DNA from: Pantoea trifolii
Lineage (GTDB): Bacteria; Pseudomonadota; Gammaproteobacteria; Enterobacterales; Enterobacteriaceae
Length of the DNA: 64,000 bases
Direction of reading: 5' to 3'
Assembly: GCF_024506435.1 (NCBI RefSeq)
Contig: NZ_JANIET010000001.1
Coordinates: 1,674,001-1,738,000, forward strand
Shown here: piece by piece, positions 22,559 through 31,309 of the stretch
Numbering within the stretch: the stretch's first letter is position 1
Layout: every line of letters begins with the position of its first letter
Position numbers and translations under genes: made by a program
Notes under the pieces: generated by a model
Seen by the model: the letters and a program-made list of their open reading frames with translations, nothing else
The model's database searches: none
What the model was told of the DNA's origin: nothing

Positions 22559-23809
22559 ATGGAAAGCAAAGTAGTTGTTCCGGCGGAAGGTCAAAAAATC
22601 ACCCTGGCTCAGGGAAAACTTACAGTTCCGAATAACCCGATTATTCCTTACATTGAAGGTGACGGTATCGGTGTTGATGTTTCCCCGGTAATGTTGAAAG
22701 TGGTTGATGCCGCTGTGAAGAAAGCCTACAACGGCGAGCGTAAAATTTCCTGGATGGAAATTTATACTGGTGAAAAATCAGTAGAACTTTACGGCCAGGA
22801 CGTCTGGCTGCCGCAGGAAACCCTCGATTTAATCAAAGAATATCGCGTTGCCATCAAAGGCCCACTGACTACGCCCGTTGGCGGCGGTATTCGTTCTCTG
22901 AACGTTGCGCTGCGTCAGGAGCTGGATCTGTACGTGTGTCTGCGTCCGGTTCGCTACTACAAAGGCACCCCAAGCCCGGTTAAACGCCCTGAAGAAACCG
23001 ACATGGTGATCTTCCGTGAAAACTCAGAAGATATCTATGCCGGTATTGAGTGGAAAGCGGGCACGCCAGAAGCGGATAAAGTGATCAAGTTCCTGCGCGA
23101 AGAGATGGGCGTGAAGAAAATTCGCTTCCCTGAGCAGTGCGGTATCGGCGTTAAGCCATGCTCGGAAGAGGGTACCAAACGTTTGGTACGCGCAGCAGTG
23201 GAATACACCATCACCAACGATCGTGATTCTCTGACCCTGGTTCACAAAGGCAACATCATGAAGTTCACCGAAGGTTCTTTCAAAGACTGGGGCTACCAGT
23301 TGGTGAAAGAAGAGTTCGGCGGCGAGCTGATCGATGGCGGCCCGTGGATGAAGTTCAAGAACCCGAACACCGGTAAAGAGATCATCGTTAAAGACGTGAT
23401 CGCGGATGCCTTCCTGCAGCAGATTCTGTTGCGTCCAGCTGAATACGACGTGATCGCCTGTATGAACCTGAACGGTGACTACATCTCTGATGCCCTGGCG
23501 GCACAGGTTGGCGGTATCGGTATCGCACCAGGCGCAAACATCGGTGACGAATGTGCCCTGTTCGAAGCAACGCACGGTACAGCACCTAAGTATGCAGGTC
23601 AGGATAAAGTGAACCCAGGTTCAGTAATCCTGTCAGCAGAAATGATGCTGCGTCACCTGGAGTGGTTCGAAGCGGCTGACCTGATCGTTAAAGGTGTTGA
23701 AGGCGCTATCGCTAACAAAACCGTGACCTACGATTTCGAACGTCTGATGGACGGCGCTAAACTGCTGAAATGTTCAGAGTTTGGTGACGCGATCATCAAC
23801 AACATGTAA
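22559..23809 (+). CDS. icd: Isocitrate dehydrogenase (NADP+)
   Basis: This 416-residue enzyme of the TCA cycle (E. coli 416) decarboxylates isocitrate to 2-oxoglutarate. The substrate loop [12 protein letters not shown] contains the serine phosphorylated by AceK (Ser113 in E. coli). NADP-binding and metal residues lie in [17 protein letters not shown]. The ATG follows GAAGGAGAGG; a TTG one codon upstream is less likely. icd is a known phage integration site in E. coli, and an AT-rich gtrAB pair follows here. Confidence 0.98.
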   Translation: MESKVVVPAEGQKITLAQGKLTVPNNPIIPYIEGDGIGVDVSPVMLKVVDAAVKKAYNGERKISWMEIYTGEKSVELYGQDVWLPQETLDLIKEYRVAIKGPLTTPVGGGIRSLNVALRQELDLYVCLRPVRYYKGTPSPVKRPEETDMVIFRENSEDIYAGIEWKAGTPEADKVIKFLREEMGVKKIRFPEQCGIGVKPCSEEGTKRLVRAAVEYTITNDRDSLTLVHKGNIMKFTEGSFKDWGYQLVKEEFGGELIDGGPWMKFKNPNTGKEIIVKDVIADAFLQQILLRPAEYDVIACMNLNGDYISDALAAQVGGIGIAPGANIGDECALFEATHGTAPKYAGQDKVNPGSVILSAEMMLRHLEWFEAADLIVKGVEGAIANKTVTYDFERLMDGAKLLKCSEFGDAIINNM

Positions 23810-23832
23810 TTTGCCACTCCGGCAGAAAGCAT

Positions 23833-23858
23833 AACGGGAGCCAATGGCTCCCGTTTTT
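23833..23858 (+). terminator. icd intrinsic terminator
   Basis: The stem AACGGGAGCC / GGCTCCCGTT with an AAT loop runs into a T tract 24 bases after the icd stop. Confidence 0.85.
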
Positions 23859-23897
23859 CATTTAAAATAGTATGAGATTCACAGTTCATATAAAATT

Positions 23898-24809
23898 TTA
23901 ATCATTTGATTTTTTTATATATCGCGGCCTGTGCTTGGTCTCTATATAGATTCTTCCAATATATTCCCCTAATACACCGATTCCTATCAACTGAATGCCG
24001 CCTAAGAAAAGAATTGATACCAGTAATGACGGATAGCCTGCTACAGAGTTACCCCATACTAACTTGTCAATAATCATCCATGTTCCATAAAGGAAAGATA
24101 AGAGAGCTACAAAAAAACCTATATAGGTCCATATTCTCAATGGAAATGTTGAGAAGCTCGTCAGTCCTTCCAGCGCTAAGTTCCAAAGGTGCCAGCCGTT
24201 GAACTTCGCTTGTCCTGCAATGCGAACGGAACGACTATATTCTACAATAGCGGCATCACCCTCCACCCAATTTAAAATCCCTTTCATAAATAGATTTCGT
24301 TCCTGCAATAGCTTGATGTTTTCGACTGTATCCCGCGACAGTAAACGGAAGTCTCCAACATTTTCTTCAAGCTTTGGTGAGCTAATTTTATTGTGAAGCT
24401 TATAAAACAAGGTAGCTGTTTTGCGTTTAAACTGACTATCGCTGCTTCTGTCGACGCGCTTTGCTAACACAATTGGCCAACCCTCCTGCCATTTGCTGAT
24501 GAGCAAGGGAATGACGTCAATGGGATCCTGAAGGTCAACGTCCACAGGGATTACTGCATCACCGGTAGCATGTTCAAGTCCTGCGAGCAGGGCGGCTTCT
24601 TTGCCAAAGTTTCGAATAAAATTAATGATTAATACTGATTCGTCAACAGCCACGAGAGACTTAATGACCTGCTCTGTTTTGTCAGTGCTGCCATCATTAA
24701 TAAAGATGATCTCTAGATTATATGCAGAGAGTTTTTCTTTGACCGCACGATAAAATATCGGTATTGCGTCTTCTTCATTGAAGACGGGAACGACCAGAGA
24801 AATTTTCAA
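23898..24809 (-). CDS. gtrB: GtrB-like bactoprenol glucosyltransferase
   Basis: This 303-residue GT2 enzyme transfers glucose from UDP-glucose to undecaprenyl phosphate on the cytoplasmic side. The GT-A domain (1-220) shows [15 protein letters not shown] and DVDLQDP. Two C-terminal membrane helices (about 230-290) end with [18 protein letters not shown]. The sequence is close to phage/serotype-conversion GtrB and E. coli YfdH. It overlaps gtrA by 4 bases. No serotype-specific third gtr gene follows; the next feature is the icd terminator. Codons and flanks are clearly AT-richer than the neighbours, suggesting acquisition. Confidence 0.93.
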   Translation of the reverse strand: MKISLVVPVFNEEDAIPIFYRAVKEKLSAYNLEIIFINDGSTDKTEQVIKSLVAVDESVLIINFIRNFGKEAALLAGLEHATGDAVIPVDVDLQDPIDVIPLLISKWQEGWPIVLAKRVDRSSDSQFKRKTATLFYKLHNKISSPKLEENVGDFRLLSRDTVENIKLLQERNLFMKGILNWVEGDAAIVEYSRSVRIAGQAKFNGWHLWNLALEGLTSFSTFPLRIWTYIGFFVALLSFLYGTWMIIDKLVWGNSVAGYPSLLVSILFLGGIQLIGIGVLGEYIGRIYIETKHRPRYIKKSND

Positions 24810-25165
24810 TTTTTCACCCTAAAAACAATAAAGTTTGAATAGATGAAGCCGAGAATCAGGCTTAATACCGAGAACGACGTAAGCGTAATGATCGGATTAC
24901 TCTGCATATGATCGGCCAAGCCACCAATGCCTGCGGCCATGGTACCCATAAAACAGACAAAGATAATATAGCGAGTGGGCGTGGCTTCAGCTTTGAACGT
25001 CCAGCGTGCATTAGCAAAGAAAGAGAATGTTACAGCAACAGCGAAAGCAACCAGATTAGCTAACCATTGAGGCATGTTTTGAGCATATAGCGCTGCGAAC
25101 ACCCCCCAGTGAATCAGAGTATTAATGATGCCAACTGAAAAAAAGCGGGAAAATAATTTTATCAT
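24806..25165 (-). CDS. gtrA: GtrA-like glucosyl-lipid flippase
   Basis: This 119-residue protein with four predicted membrane helices belongs to the GtrA family (P22 GtrA about 120). It is proposed to flip undecaprenyl-phosphate glucose to the periplasm. The motif [11 protein letters not shown] is typical. I chose the ATG giving [20 protein letters not shown], which aligns with P22 GtrA; an upstream GTG would add 8 residues. The ribosome site is weak. AT-rich DNA upstream (25190-25299) contains a CCGTAAAAA/TTTTTACGG inverted repeat. Confidence 0.92.
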   Translation of the reverse strand: MIKLFSRFFSVGIINTLIHWGVFAALYAQNMPQWLANLVAFAVAVTFSFFANARWTFKAEATPTRYIIFVCFMGTMAAGIGGLADHMQSNPIITLTSFSVLSLILGFIYSNFIVFRVKN

Positions 25166-25299
25166 ATTGAAATATATACGATATGGCACCTTTGTTCAAA
25201 GTAGCTGGAAATTAAAAATTCAAATATAAGACAACTATAGTTGGAAAATATCCGTTTCACTCTTCCAGCCGTAAAAAATAATAGTTTTTACGGTTTTGT

Positions 25300-26556
25300 T
25301 TAGTCGACTTGCTGCTCACTGGGTTTTACCAGCTGAGCCCGTTCCTGCGAGAGCCGCCAAAAATCGCTGCCGCCCGGCTGCTGATACATCCGCAGCGAGA
25401 AGTGACCGACAATCGCGTAGATATACTCAAAAATGGCTGATTGAGAATCCTCGTAATCCACCCACAGCACTGACGAGGTGAAGCAATAAACTTCCACCGG
25501 CAAGCCCTCTGGCGAGGGCTTCATGGCGCGCACCACGATATACATATCTTTCTTGATATCGTCGCGCTGTGACAGCCACGCCGTCAGGTACTTACGAAAC
25601 ACCGTCAGATTGGTGATGCCGTTTTCGGCAAACCAGCGTTCGCCCACTGCATTGCTGTCGCGACCATCCATCAGCGCCGAAAGTTGCTCACTGACACCGC
25701 GAATTTGGCTCATCTGCTGCACCATATCGTGATCGAGAAAGCGAATCGACATTTGATCAAGATGGAAACTGCGCATAATGCGTCGCGCGCCGGAGGAGAA
25801 CATCGCCTGCCAGTTGGTGTAGGTTTCAGTGAGGAAATTTTTGGTTGGGATGCGCGAAAGCGTATTGTCCCAGTTGCGAATGGTGATGGTATGCAGCGCG
25901 ATATCGATCACTTCGCCGCTGATACCGTTATCCGGCATCTCAATCCAGTCGCCGAGTTGCAACACATCGTTCGATGACACCTGAATATTGGCCACCAGCG
26001 ACATCAGCGTGTGCTGGAACACCAACATCAACACCGCGGCTACCGCTCCCAAACTCGAGATAATAATCACTGGCGATTTATTCGACATAATAGCCAGAAT
26101 CATGATCGCCGAAATAATGTGCACCAGAATCTTGCCGACCTGAATATAACCTTTGATCGAGTGATTCTTGCGTTTGGCTTTTTTCGAATAGGAGTTATTA
26201 ACGATCTCCAGCACTTCGGTAAAAAACAGCGATAAATAGACGAAGAACAGAATACCGCAGATGGTCTTTATCGCGATCAACAGATGTTCTGGTAAATCTG
26301 GCATAAATTGCAGCAGATAATAAACCGTGATCACCGGGATAAAGTTAGAGAGCTTCTCCGACAGCCTGACGTCTTTATCCAGCGGCACCTGATTCTTGTG
26401 CGTGCTGAAGAACACCTTCCTCACCACCTTTACAATAAAGAATTTACAGATCAGGTGGGCGATCATGCCGGCAAACATCAGTAATACCAGACTAAAAGCG
26501 GCCGACAGCACCGTGTTGCTCTCAATAAAACCTTGAATCTTGCTTAAATAATTCAT
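25300..26556 (-). CDS. Mechanosensitive ion channel, YbdG/MscM type
   Basis: This 418-residue MscS-superfamily protein resembles E. coli YbdG (415) over its whole length. Four to five membrane helices (about 20-165) are followed by the pore-lining and beta domain (LGAVAAVLMLVFQHTLMSLV, then NDVLQLGDWIEMP) and a long cytoplasmic C-domain with RNWDNTLSRIP. It would open under membrane tension to release solutes in osmotic downshock. The ATG (MNYLSKIQ) is chosen over an in-frame GTG three codons upstream. A divergent paralogue of ybdG elsewhere cannot be excluded. Confidence 0.85.
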   Translation of the reverse strand: MNYLSKIQGFIESNTVLSAAFSLVLLMFAGMIAHLICKFFIVKVVRKVFFSTHKNQVPLDKDVRLSEKLSNFIPVITVYYLLQFMPDLPEHLLIAIKTICGILFFVYLSLFFTEVLEIVNNSYSKKAKRKNHSIKGYIQVGKILVHIISAIMILAIMSNKSPVIIISSLGAVAAVLMLVFQHTLMSLVANIQVSSNDVLQLGDWIEMPDNGISGEVIDIALHTITIRNWDNTLSRIPTKNFLTETYTNWQAMFSSGARRIMRSFHLDQMSIRFLDHDMVQQMSQIRGVSEQLSALMDGRDSNAVGERWFAENGITNLTVFRKYLTAWLSQRDDIKKDMYIVVRAMKPSPEGLPVEVYCFTSSVLWVDYEDSQSAIFEYIYAIVGHFSLRMYQQPGGSDFWRLSQERAQLVKPSEQQVD

Positions 26557-26760
26557 TTCAACCACATGTCGGACAGTGTTGGCGGGAATTCAAACATAAA
26601 TGCACCAATGGCGATATGCCACGCGTGCGCAATAGTCTACACCATCGCTGGTTTACATTCCCTTTCGCAGAAGTTTGAATCAGTTAACATTAACGTGCTG
26701 ACGGCGGTGTGCATTAAAGACTAAACCGTTATCTTCAGCGCTTACGATTGAGGAGGTGGT

Positions 26761-26958
26761 ATGAAAGGTGTAATCAAGTTCGTTAAAGGCTGGCTACTGT
26801 TTTCGCTGTTGTGGGGCATCTTTATGTGGTTTGTTTCGTGGCAGGCGCAGGGCAAAGAGATCGGCATGGTGATCGTGATGAGCTTGTATGCTGGATTAAT
26901 TTACCAGGCGCTGATGACCATGGTTGCACGATACAAAGCACGGCGCGCGCAAGTTTGA
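26761..26958 (+). CDS. Small two-helix membrane protein, unknown
   Basis: This is a 65-residue protein with two hydrophobic segments (about 10-27 and 34-55) and a basic tail (ARYKARRAQV). A strong AGGAGG ribosome site sits just before the ATG. I do not recognise the family. Confidence 0.65.
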   Translation: MKGVIKFVKGWLLFSLLWGIFMWFVSWQAQGKEIGMVIVMSLYAGLIYQALMTMVARYKARRAQV

Positions 26959-27058
26959 TTGCACACAACTGCCCACATAGCTTTGCGGGACGTTGACGCT
27001 GATTTGCACTTTTTCCGGCAATCTGAGTCAACTTAGATCAGTCTGCTGGAAATAAATA

Positions 27059-27256
27059 ATGGGAAAGAAGAGTGTAGCGGCGTGGTTTTTCCTACTACTT
27101 TCATTGGGTGCCTGTGCGCAACTGCCAGCGGGCGAGGTTAATTTGCCGACACAACACGAGCGTCATTTGAAGGGAGGCAGCAGCGTGGCGGATGTTGCCG
27201 AAACGCCGGATGAACATATCAAAGAGCGGACTGAGGATGTGGGACACCATCAATAG
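27059..27256 (+). CDS. Small predicted lipoprotein, unknown
   Basis: This 65-residue protein has a signal peptide (KKSVAAWFFLLLSLGAC) ending in a lipobox (LGAC, Cys19), so the mature part is about 47 residues. The mature part is polar with an acidic/His C-terminus (DEHIKERTEDVGHHQ). Asp is not at +2 (Ala-Gln), so outer-membrane sorting is expected. The family is not recognised. Confidence 0.6.
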   Translation: MGKKSVAAWFFLLLSLGACAQLPAGEVNLPTQHERHLKGGSSVADVAETPDEHIKERTEDVGHHQ

Positions 27257-27283
27257 AAATCGGGGCCAACACGGCCCCGTTTC
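27257..27283. terminator. Bidirectional terminator
   Basis: The stem CGGGGCC/GGCCCCG with an AACAC loop is flanked by AAAT and GTTTC. It lies between the convergent lipoprotein and DUF883-like genes. Confidence 0.6.
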
Positions 27284-27289
27284 AACGGA

Positions 27290-27538
27290 TTACTTACGTC
27301 CGAGCAGAAAACCAACAATTACACCAATGCTGGCTGCAACTGCCAGGCCGGTCGCGGGATTATCGCGTACCGATTTCACCACACAATCCGCTGCATCCTG
27401 AACCGCATAGCTGGCTTGAGCCGGGTAACGACGCGCTGCGCCTTTGGCTTGCTGACGGCGTGAACCGGTAAATTCGCCAAATTTTTCCTGAACGGCACCC
27501 GCCGCTTCATTCAATTTTGCTTCCGCTTTGTCGCTCAT
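27290..27538 (-). CDS. CsbD-like/DUF883 C-tail protein
   Basis: This is an 82-residue protein. Residues 1-30 (AEAKLNEAAGAVQEKFGEFTG) look like the CsbD stress-protein repeat. Residues 55-82 (VRDNPATGLAVAASIGVIVGFLLGRK) match the membrane-anchored Gly-rich tail of the ElaB/YqjD/YgaM (DUF883) family, whose members tether ribosomes or act in stationary phase. A GGGAG ribosome site is 7 bases upstream. A stress or stationary-phase role is inferred. Confidence 0.75.
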   Translation of the reverse strand: MSDKAEAKLNEAAGAVQEKFGEFTGSRRQQAKGAARRYPAQASYAVQDAADCVVKSVRDNPATGLAVAASIGVIVGFLLGRK

Positions 27539-27688
27539 AATTACTCCCTGATCGTGGTGAATGTCCTGTAAAGCGTAGTCAGAGAAACTGTATGCAGCAA
27601 ATGACGCAGCGGTAAAGGTTGTAACAGCAGTTTGCAGTGAGCAAAAATTCTGCGCGCAGCAGAAAGGCGGGAACGCAATAGTCTGAAC

Positions 27689-28240
27689 TTAGGGCTTTCC
27701 GCGATAAGCCGGATACCAGCTCACAAGGAAGTGACGTAGATGATCAAAACACCATTCGGCATCTTCAGCTTGCTGGCAGTAATAGCGCAAAGTCACTTTT
27801 TCATAGCGCATGTGGCGTTGCTGCAGCGGTGACCAACCCCAATCGAGTACGGCACGCGCGTAATTGATCAGTGTGCCGCTCTGCATATTGTGCTGCTTCT
27901 CTTGTCGGCTCAAATAGATCTCAAATGCCTGATCCAGACCTTGCGTCTCTTCAGCGTCGAAACCTGTCACTGTCGGGCGGAACGCCACATCAACAAACCC
28001 GCACACGCCGTCGTCACGCTGCTGCCAGTCGCAGGCCAGCGTCATAAACAAGCCCTCCTGCAGATTGACCTCTTCCAGCAGACGCCGCATATTTTCGGAA
28101 TGTTTACCGGCGGTGATCTCATCAATACGATCGGTCTCCAGCGTCAGGTCGAATCCACAAGGATTCACCGAGCCATCCGCATTAGTACTGGCCGGGAAGG
28201 GGAAATCGATATAACCGTTGTTATCCAGACTCTTTTCCAT
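27689..28240 (-). CDS. Hypothetical cytoplasmic protein
   Basis: This 183-residue protein has no signal or membrane segment. It is acidic and rich in aromatic residues, with two notable blocks (GYIDFPFPAS near the start and FLVSWYPAYRGKP at the end). I do not recognise a family. The ATG (MEKSLDNNGY) is preferred; an in-frame GTG 16 codons upstream is possible. It is tandem with the lipoprotein gene 61 bases upstream. Confidence 0.6.
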   Translation of the reverse strand: MEKSLDNNGYIDFPFPASTNADGSVNPCGFDLTLETDRIDEITAGKHSENMRRLLEEVNLQEGLFMTLACDWQQRDDGVCGFVDVAFRPTVTGFDAEETQGLDQAFEIYLSRQEKQHNMQSGTLINYARAVLDWGWSPLQQRHMRYEKVTLRYYCQQAEDAEWCFDHLRHFLVSWYPAYRGKP

Positions 28241-28301
28241 CAGGCAGGTCCGCAGCGTGAGATGGTCAGACAATAAACCATCTCGCACTGCGACGCACGG
28301 C

Positions 28302-28646
28302 TTATGGGCACGTCCAGGTGATCATGGTGTTCTGATAGGGATTGATCAGGCGGAACTGTTTATCCGACAGCCGTTGCGCGTAGAGGCCCTCAGCGGTGAT
28401 GGCCGAAGGCACGTACTGAAAGCGATCGGTGGAGTGCAGCGTACCGCTTTGCACTTTTACCCCATCGCGCGAGACGGCGAAGGCGCTCACCAAATCAAAG
28501 ATGCGCGCCTGCGTATTGCCCATCGATTGTCCATAAATCGTCGACACTTCGCCTGGACAGTCGACACCTTTCGGTGCGGAACTGCAGCCAGCTAAAACTA
28601 AAAGGGTGAGTACAACCGTGATTCGCCACATGAGCACCTGCTTCAT
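28302..28646 (-). CDS. Predicted lipoprotein, unknown
   Basis: This 114-residue protein has a signal peptide and lipobox (TLLVLAGC). The mature part contains a second Cys pair (VDCPGE, TWTCP) that could form a disulfide. The ATG (MKQVLMWRITVV) has a CAGGGA ribosome site; a longer open frame upstream is not supported. Serine at +2 predicts outer-membrane targeting. The family is not recognised. Confidence 0.65.
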   Translation of the reverse strand: MKQVLMWRITVVLTLLVLAGCSSAPKGVDCPGEVSTIYGQSMGNTQARIFDLVSAFAVSRDGVKVQSGTLHSTDRFQYVPSAITAEGLYAQRLSDKQFRLINPYQNTMITWTCP

Positions 28647-28830
28647 TCCCTGGTTTGCAATGGCACGCCAATGCGTACTGATAAGTGGATCATAGCAGGT
28701 CTGACGCTGCTTCCCATTTGTCATTTGTATAATCGTTAAGCGGAAGGAATGTAAAGGGGTGACTTTACTAGCAGAGAAACGGTATTCTTGCCAGCGTTGC
28801 GCACCAGGTAAGCAAAGCAAGGGTAAATTA

Positions 28831-29010
28831 ATGAAAGAAGAAGAAGCGAGTTTAATGATTCTTCAGCACGCGATCGACAAATTAGAAGCCGACAAAAAGA
28901 AGCAGGTCATGAACTGCGTAGCGGCCATTCAGGAAGTGATGCAGCGTTTTGAAGCCGAAGAGGCCGGGCTGGCATTGATGTTGGTCGCGGCGCAAGTGGC
29001 CGCTGAGTAG
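28831..29010 (+). CDS. Small acidic helical protein, unknown
   Basis: This is a 59-residue, mostly helical protein with an acidic N-terminus (MKEEEASLMILQHAIDKLEADKKK in two blocks) and an Ala/Leu-rich end. An AAGGG site precedes the ATG. It is divergent from the lipoprotein gene. Function is unknown. Confidence 0.55.
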   Translation: MKEEEASLMILQHAIDKLEADKKKQVMNCVAAIQEVMQRFEAEEAGLALMLVAAQVAAE

Positions 29011-29139
29011 TACTTGCTCCTGCGAAATCTCGCCACGTTTGATGTACCAGGCTTTGCTGCTGTTAGATAACGTTCATGGAATGCAGTAGCAAAGCCCATC
29101 TCTCCACGTAATCATCATTTAACCTCAGCGGAGAACCTA

Positions 29140-29523
29140 ATGAAGGCGATAGTCATGGCTGTTGGCGTGCTGGCTTGTCAGATTGCCCCCGCCTGGAGCG
29201 AAACCGAATACCAAATTACCTGTCCCGGCCGTCCCACCATGACGGTATCGCGTGCCGAGTATGGTTTGAGTACCTTAATGTGGCCAACGCGTCACTTCCA
29301 GATCGCTGCCGGGCAGCAGCGCACCAGCCTGAAAGGCGGTGACAAAGTTGCCATCACCCGTTTTCGTAATGGCGATCAGTTAATCGTGAATAAAAAGAAC
29401 GATGAAACCTTCTTCGTCTACGCCAACAGCAGCAAGCTGTTGCCCTGTAGCCGTACCGATAAGCGCGATGCACAGATTCTGTCGCTGGAACGCTACGACG
29501 ACAGCACGCGTCCAAACTCGTGA
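29140..29523 (+). CDS. Small secreted protein, unknown
   Basis: This 127-residue protein has a signal peptide (MKAIVMAVGVLACQIAPAWS). The mature domain has two Cys (ITCPGRP and LLPCSR) likely bonded in the periplasm, and is predicted beta-rich. CGGAG lies 7 bases upstream. It converges with the metallo-beta-lactamase-fold gene one base away. The family is not recognised. Confidence 0.65.
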   Translation: MKAIVMAVGVLACQIAPAWSETEYQITCPGRPTMTVSRAEYGLSTLMWPTRHFQIAAGQQRTSLKGGDKVAITRFRNGDQLIVNKKNDETFFVYANSSKLLPCSRTDKRDAQILSLERYDDSTRPNS

Positions 29524-29524
29524 G

Positions 29525-30199
29525 TTAATATCCTGGTTTGATCAGTTGCCGCTGGCGCAAATCCAGCGGTGACTGTTCCGCCTCATCGATGGCTGCCAGC
29601 CAGCTCTGCAAATTCACCTTGGCCCACGACAGATGTCCGCGCGTGGTGCTCATCAACACCACATCGGGACGCAATGAGCGATAAAGCTCCAGCGACTGCT
29701 GCAGTTCGGTGGGATTGCTGTCTGGCATCAGCACGCTGATCCAGCGGTTATAGTCGCGGGTCAACGTATCGCCGACAAACAGATAAGTCTGGCCGAGCGG
29801 CGAGTGATAGAGGTAGCTGCTGCTGCCAGGCGTATGTCCGGGCGTCGGCAACAGGTGAAAATCGCCGAAGTGCGTCTCTTGCTGGGTAAAGGTTTCGTCA
29901 GGTTCAATCACTAAACTTACCGGCCCCAGCGAACGACTGTGGCAATAGAGCGCGCTATTAAAGCGCTGCTGAATGGCGATCGCGCCCGGCGCGGCTTCAT
30001 GCCAGTGGGTCAAATAGTGGCGAATCACGCCGCCGGCATCGTTGAGGAATTCATGATCGAGCGGATGCTCCACGCGACCAATCAATAAATTGCCGCGGGG
30101 GTGGCACAGCATAAAGCCATGCATCATTAGATCACTTGCCGTCTCTTCAGCGGGGAATTCTGGCGTGGAGATCCACAAATCGTCATACAGTGGCTTCAT
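29525..30199 (-). CDS. Metallo-beta-lactamase-fold protein with altered metal motif
   Basis: This is a 224-residue MBL-fold protein. The fold is marked by THWHEA (H65, H67), PTPGHTPGSSSYLY (H122) and FVGDTLTRD (D144). The usual HxHxDH motif reads HWHEAA, so the Asp and third His of the second metal site are missing. That suggests one metal or a non-canonical activity. A GCAGGAG ribosome site supports the start. It lies downstream of ldcA on the same strand (23-base gap). Confidence 0.75.
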   Translation of the reverse strand: MKPLYDDLWISTPEFPAEETASDLMMHGFMLCHPRGNLLIGRVEHPLDHEFLNDAGGVIRHYLTHWHEAAPGAIAIQQRFNSALYCHSRSLGPVSLVIEPDETFTQQETHFGDFHLLPTPGHTPGSSSYLYHSPLGQTYLFVGDTLTRDYNRWISVLMPDSNPTELQQSLELYRSLRPDVVLMSTTRGHLSWAKVNLQSWLAAIDEAEQSPLDLRQRQLIKPGY

Positions 30200-30222
30200 T
30201 GTCGGTCTCCTGCGGCAACACG

Positions 30223-31146
30223 TTAGCGCAATGTCGGGTGGCCGGTGAAGGCGAACTGTGCTTCTCCCTTCTCAATCTGCAACGTGGCGCTGGCACCCAG
30301 CGGCAGCGTCACGGTATCGGCATCGTGTCCAAAAGCCAGATCGGTGATCACCGGAATCTGAAACTCGTCACGGATGCGCTGCCACACGGTGGCAAAATCA
30401 AAACCGTTATCATACGCCGACAGCGAAGTGCTGGTGAAGCTGCCGGTAATAATCGCTTGCTGTCGCGATAAAATGCCACTCTGCTGCAGCTGAATCAGCA
30501 TGCGCTCGATGCGGAACGGATGTTCGTTCACATCTTCAATTACCAGAATGCCACCTTCAATTTGTGGCATCCACGGCGTACCAATCAGTGAGCAGATCAT
30601 CGCTAAATTGCCGCCCCATAAGGTGCCTTGCCAGCGGCCATGATCCGGGCTTGTGCTCGGCCAGCTTAGATTGACTGTAGGTGAAGTTAGCGTTTGCCAA
30701 AAGTGCGACTCGGTAAAATCAGATAATGCCTCTGCACCGAAGTTACCGGCCAGCATCGGACCGCTGAAGGTAATCAGGCCGATTTGCGCCAGCATTGCCA
30801 GCTGCAGCGCGGTGAAATCGCTGTGGCCGCACAGCGCTAACGGTTGATTGAGCAATCGACGTTGCAGACCCACGTAATCGATCTTATCCAACAAGCGTGA
30901 AGCGCCATAACCGCCACGCACCGCCAGCACGATATCAGGCAGCGCCTCCAGTGTAGCCAGCGCATTGATATCATTCAGCCGCTGTGCATCCTCACCAGCA
31001 AAGCGTTGAAAGCGGCGGGTGATGGCAGAAAGATTCTCAAGATGATGGCCTGCGGCCTGTAAACGATGCACTGCGCGTTGGGCGGCATCCTGATTGTGGC
31101 AATAGCCGGAAGGGGCGATAAGACGTAGCGTGCGGGGAGTAACCAT
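30223..31146 (-). CDS. ldcA: LD-carboxypeptidase LdcA
   Basis: This 307-residue S66 serine peptidase (E. coli 304) removes the terminal D-Ala from murein tetrapeptides during cell-wall recycling in the cytoplasm. The nucleophile is in CGHSDFTALQ; other family blocks are VRGGYGASRLL, TLWGGNLAM and EDVNEHPFRIERML. I chose the second of two nearby ATGs (MVTPRTLRLIAPSGYC), with AGGA 8 bases upstream. It is divergent from emtA, another peptidoglycan enzyme. Confidence 0.93.
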   Translation of the reverse strand: MVTPRTLRLIAPSGYCHNQDAAQRAVHRLQAAGHHLENLSAITRRFQRFAGEDAQRLNDINALATLEALPDIVLAVRGGYGASRLLDKIDYVGLQRRLLNQPLALCGHSDFTALQLAMLAQIGLITFSGPMLAGNFGAEALSDFTESHFWQTLTSPTVNLSWPSTSPDHGRWQGTLWGGNLAMICSLIGTPWMPQIEGGILVIEDVNEHPFRIERMLIQLQQSGILSRQQAIITGSFTSTSLSAYDNGFDFATVWQRIRDEFQIPVITDLAFGHDADTVTLPLGASATLQIEKGEAQFAFTGHPTLR

Positions 31147-31309
31147 AACTTCCATCCTGCTGTAGAGTGGCCTGCCGATGATGACGAAATGCGTTATCGA
31201 AGTCACGGTAGCATAAGGTTTTTAACCGATTTAGGATAAACGGTAATTTTGCATCGCGCTGCGCCAGGTATGATAGCTTGCGCCAACCCTATTGCGGAAC
31301 CAAAAATCA

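Noticed and set aside
25269..25293. CCGTAAAAA/TTTTTACGG inverted repeat as the terminator of the mechanosensitive channel gene
   Set aside because: In the minus direction no T tract follows the stem. The T tract is on the plus side, where no gene needs it.
23810..25300. Intact prophage at icd
   Set aside because: Only gtrA and gtrB are present. No integrase, excisionase, repressor or duplicated icd end is visible.
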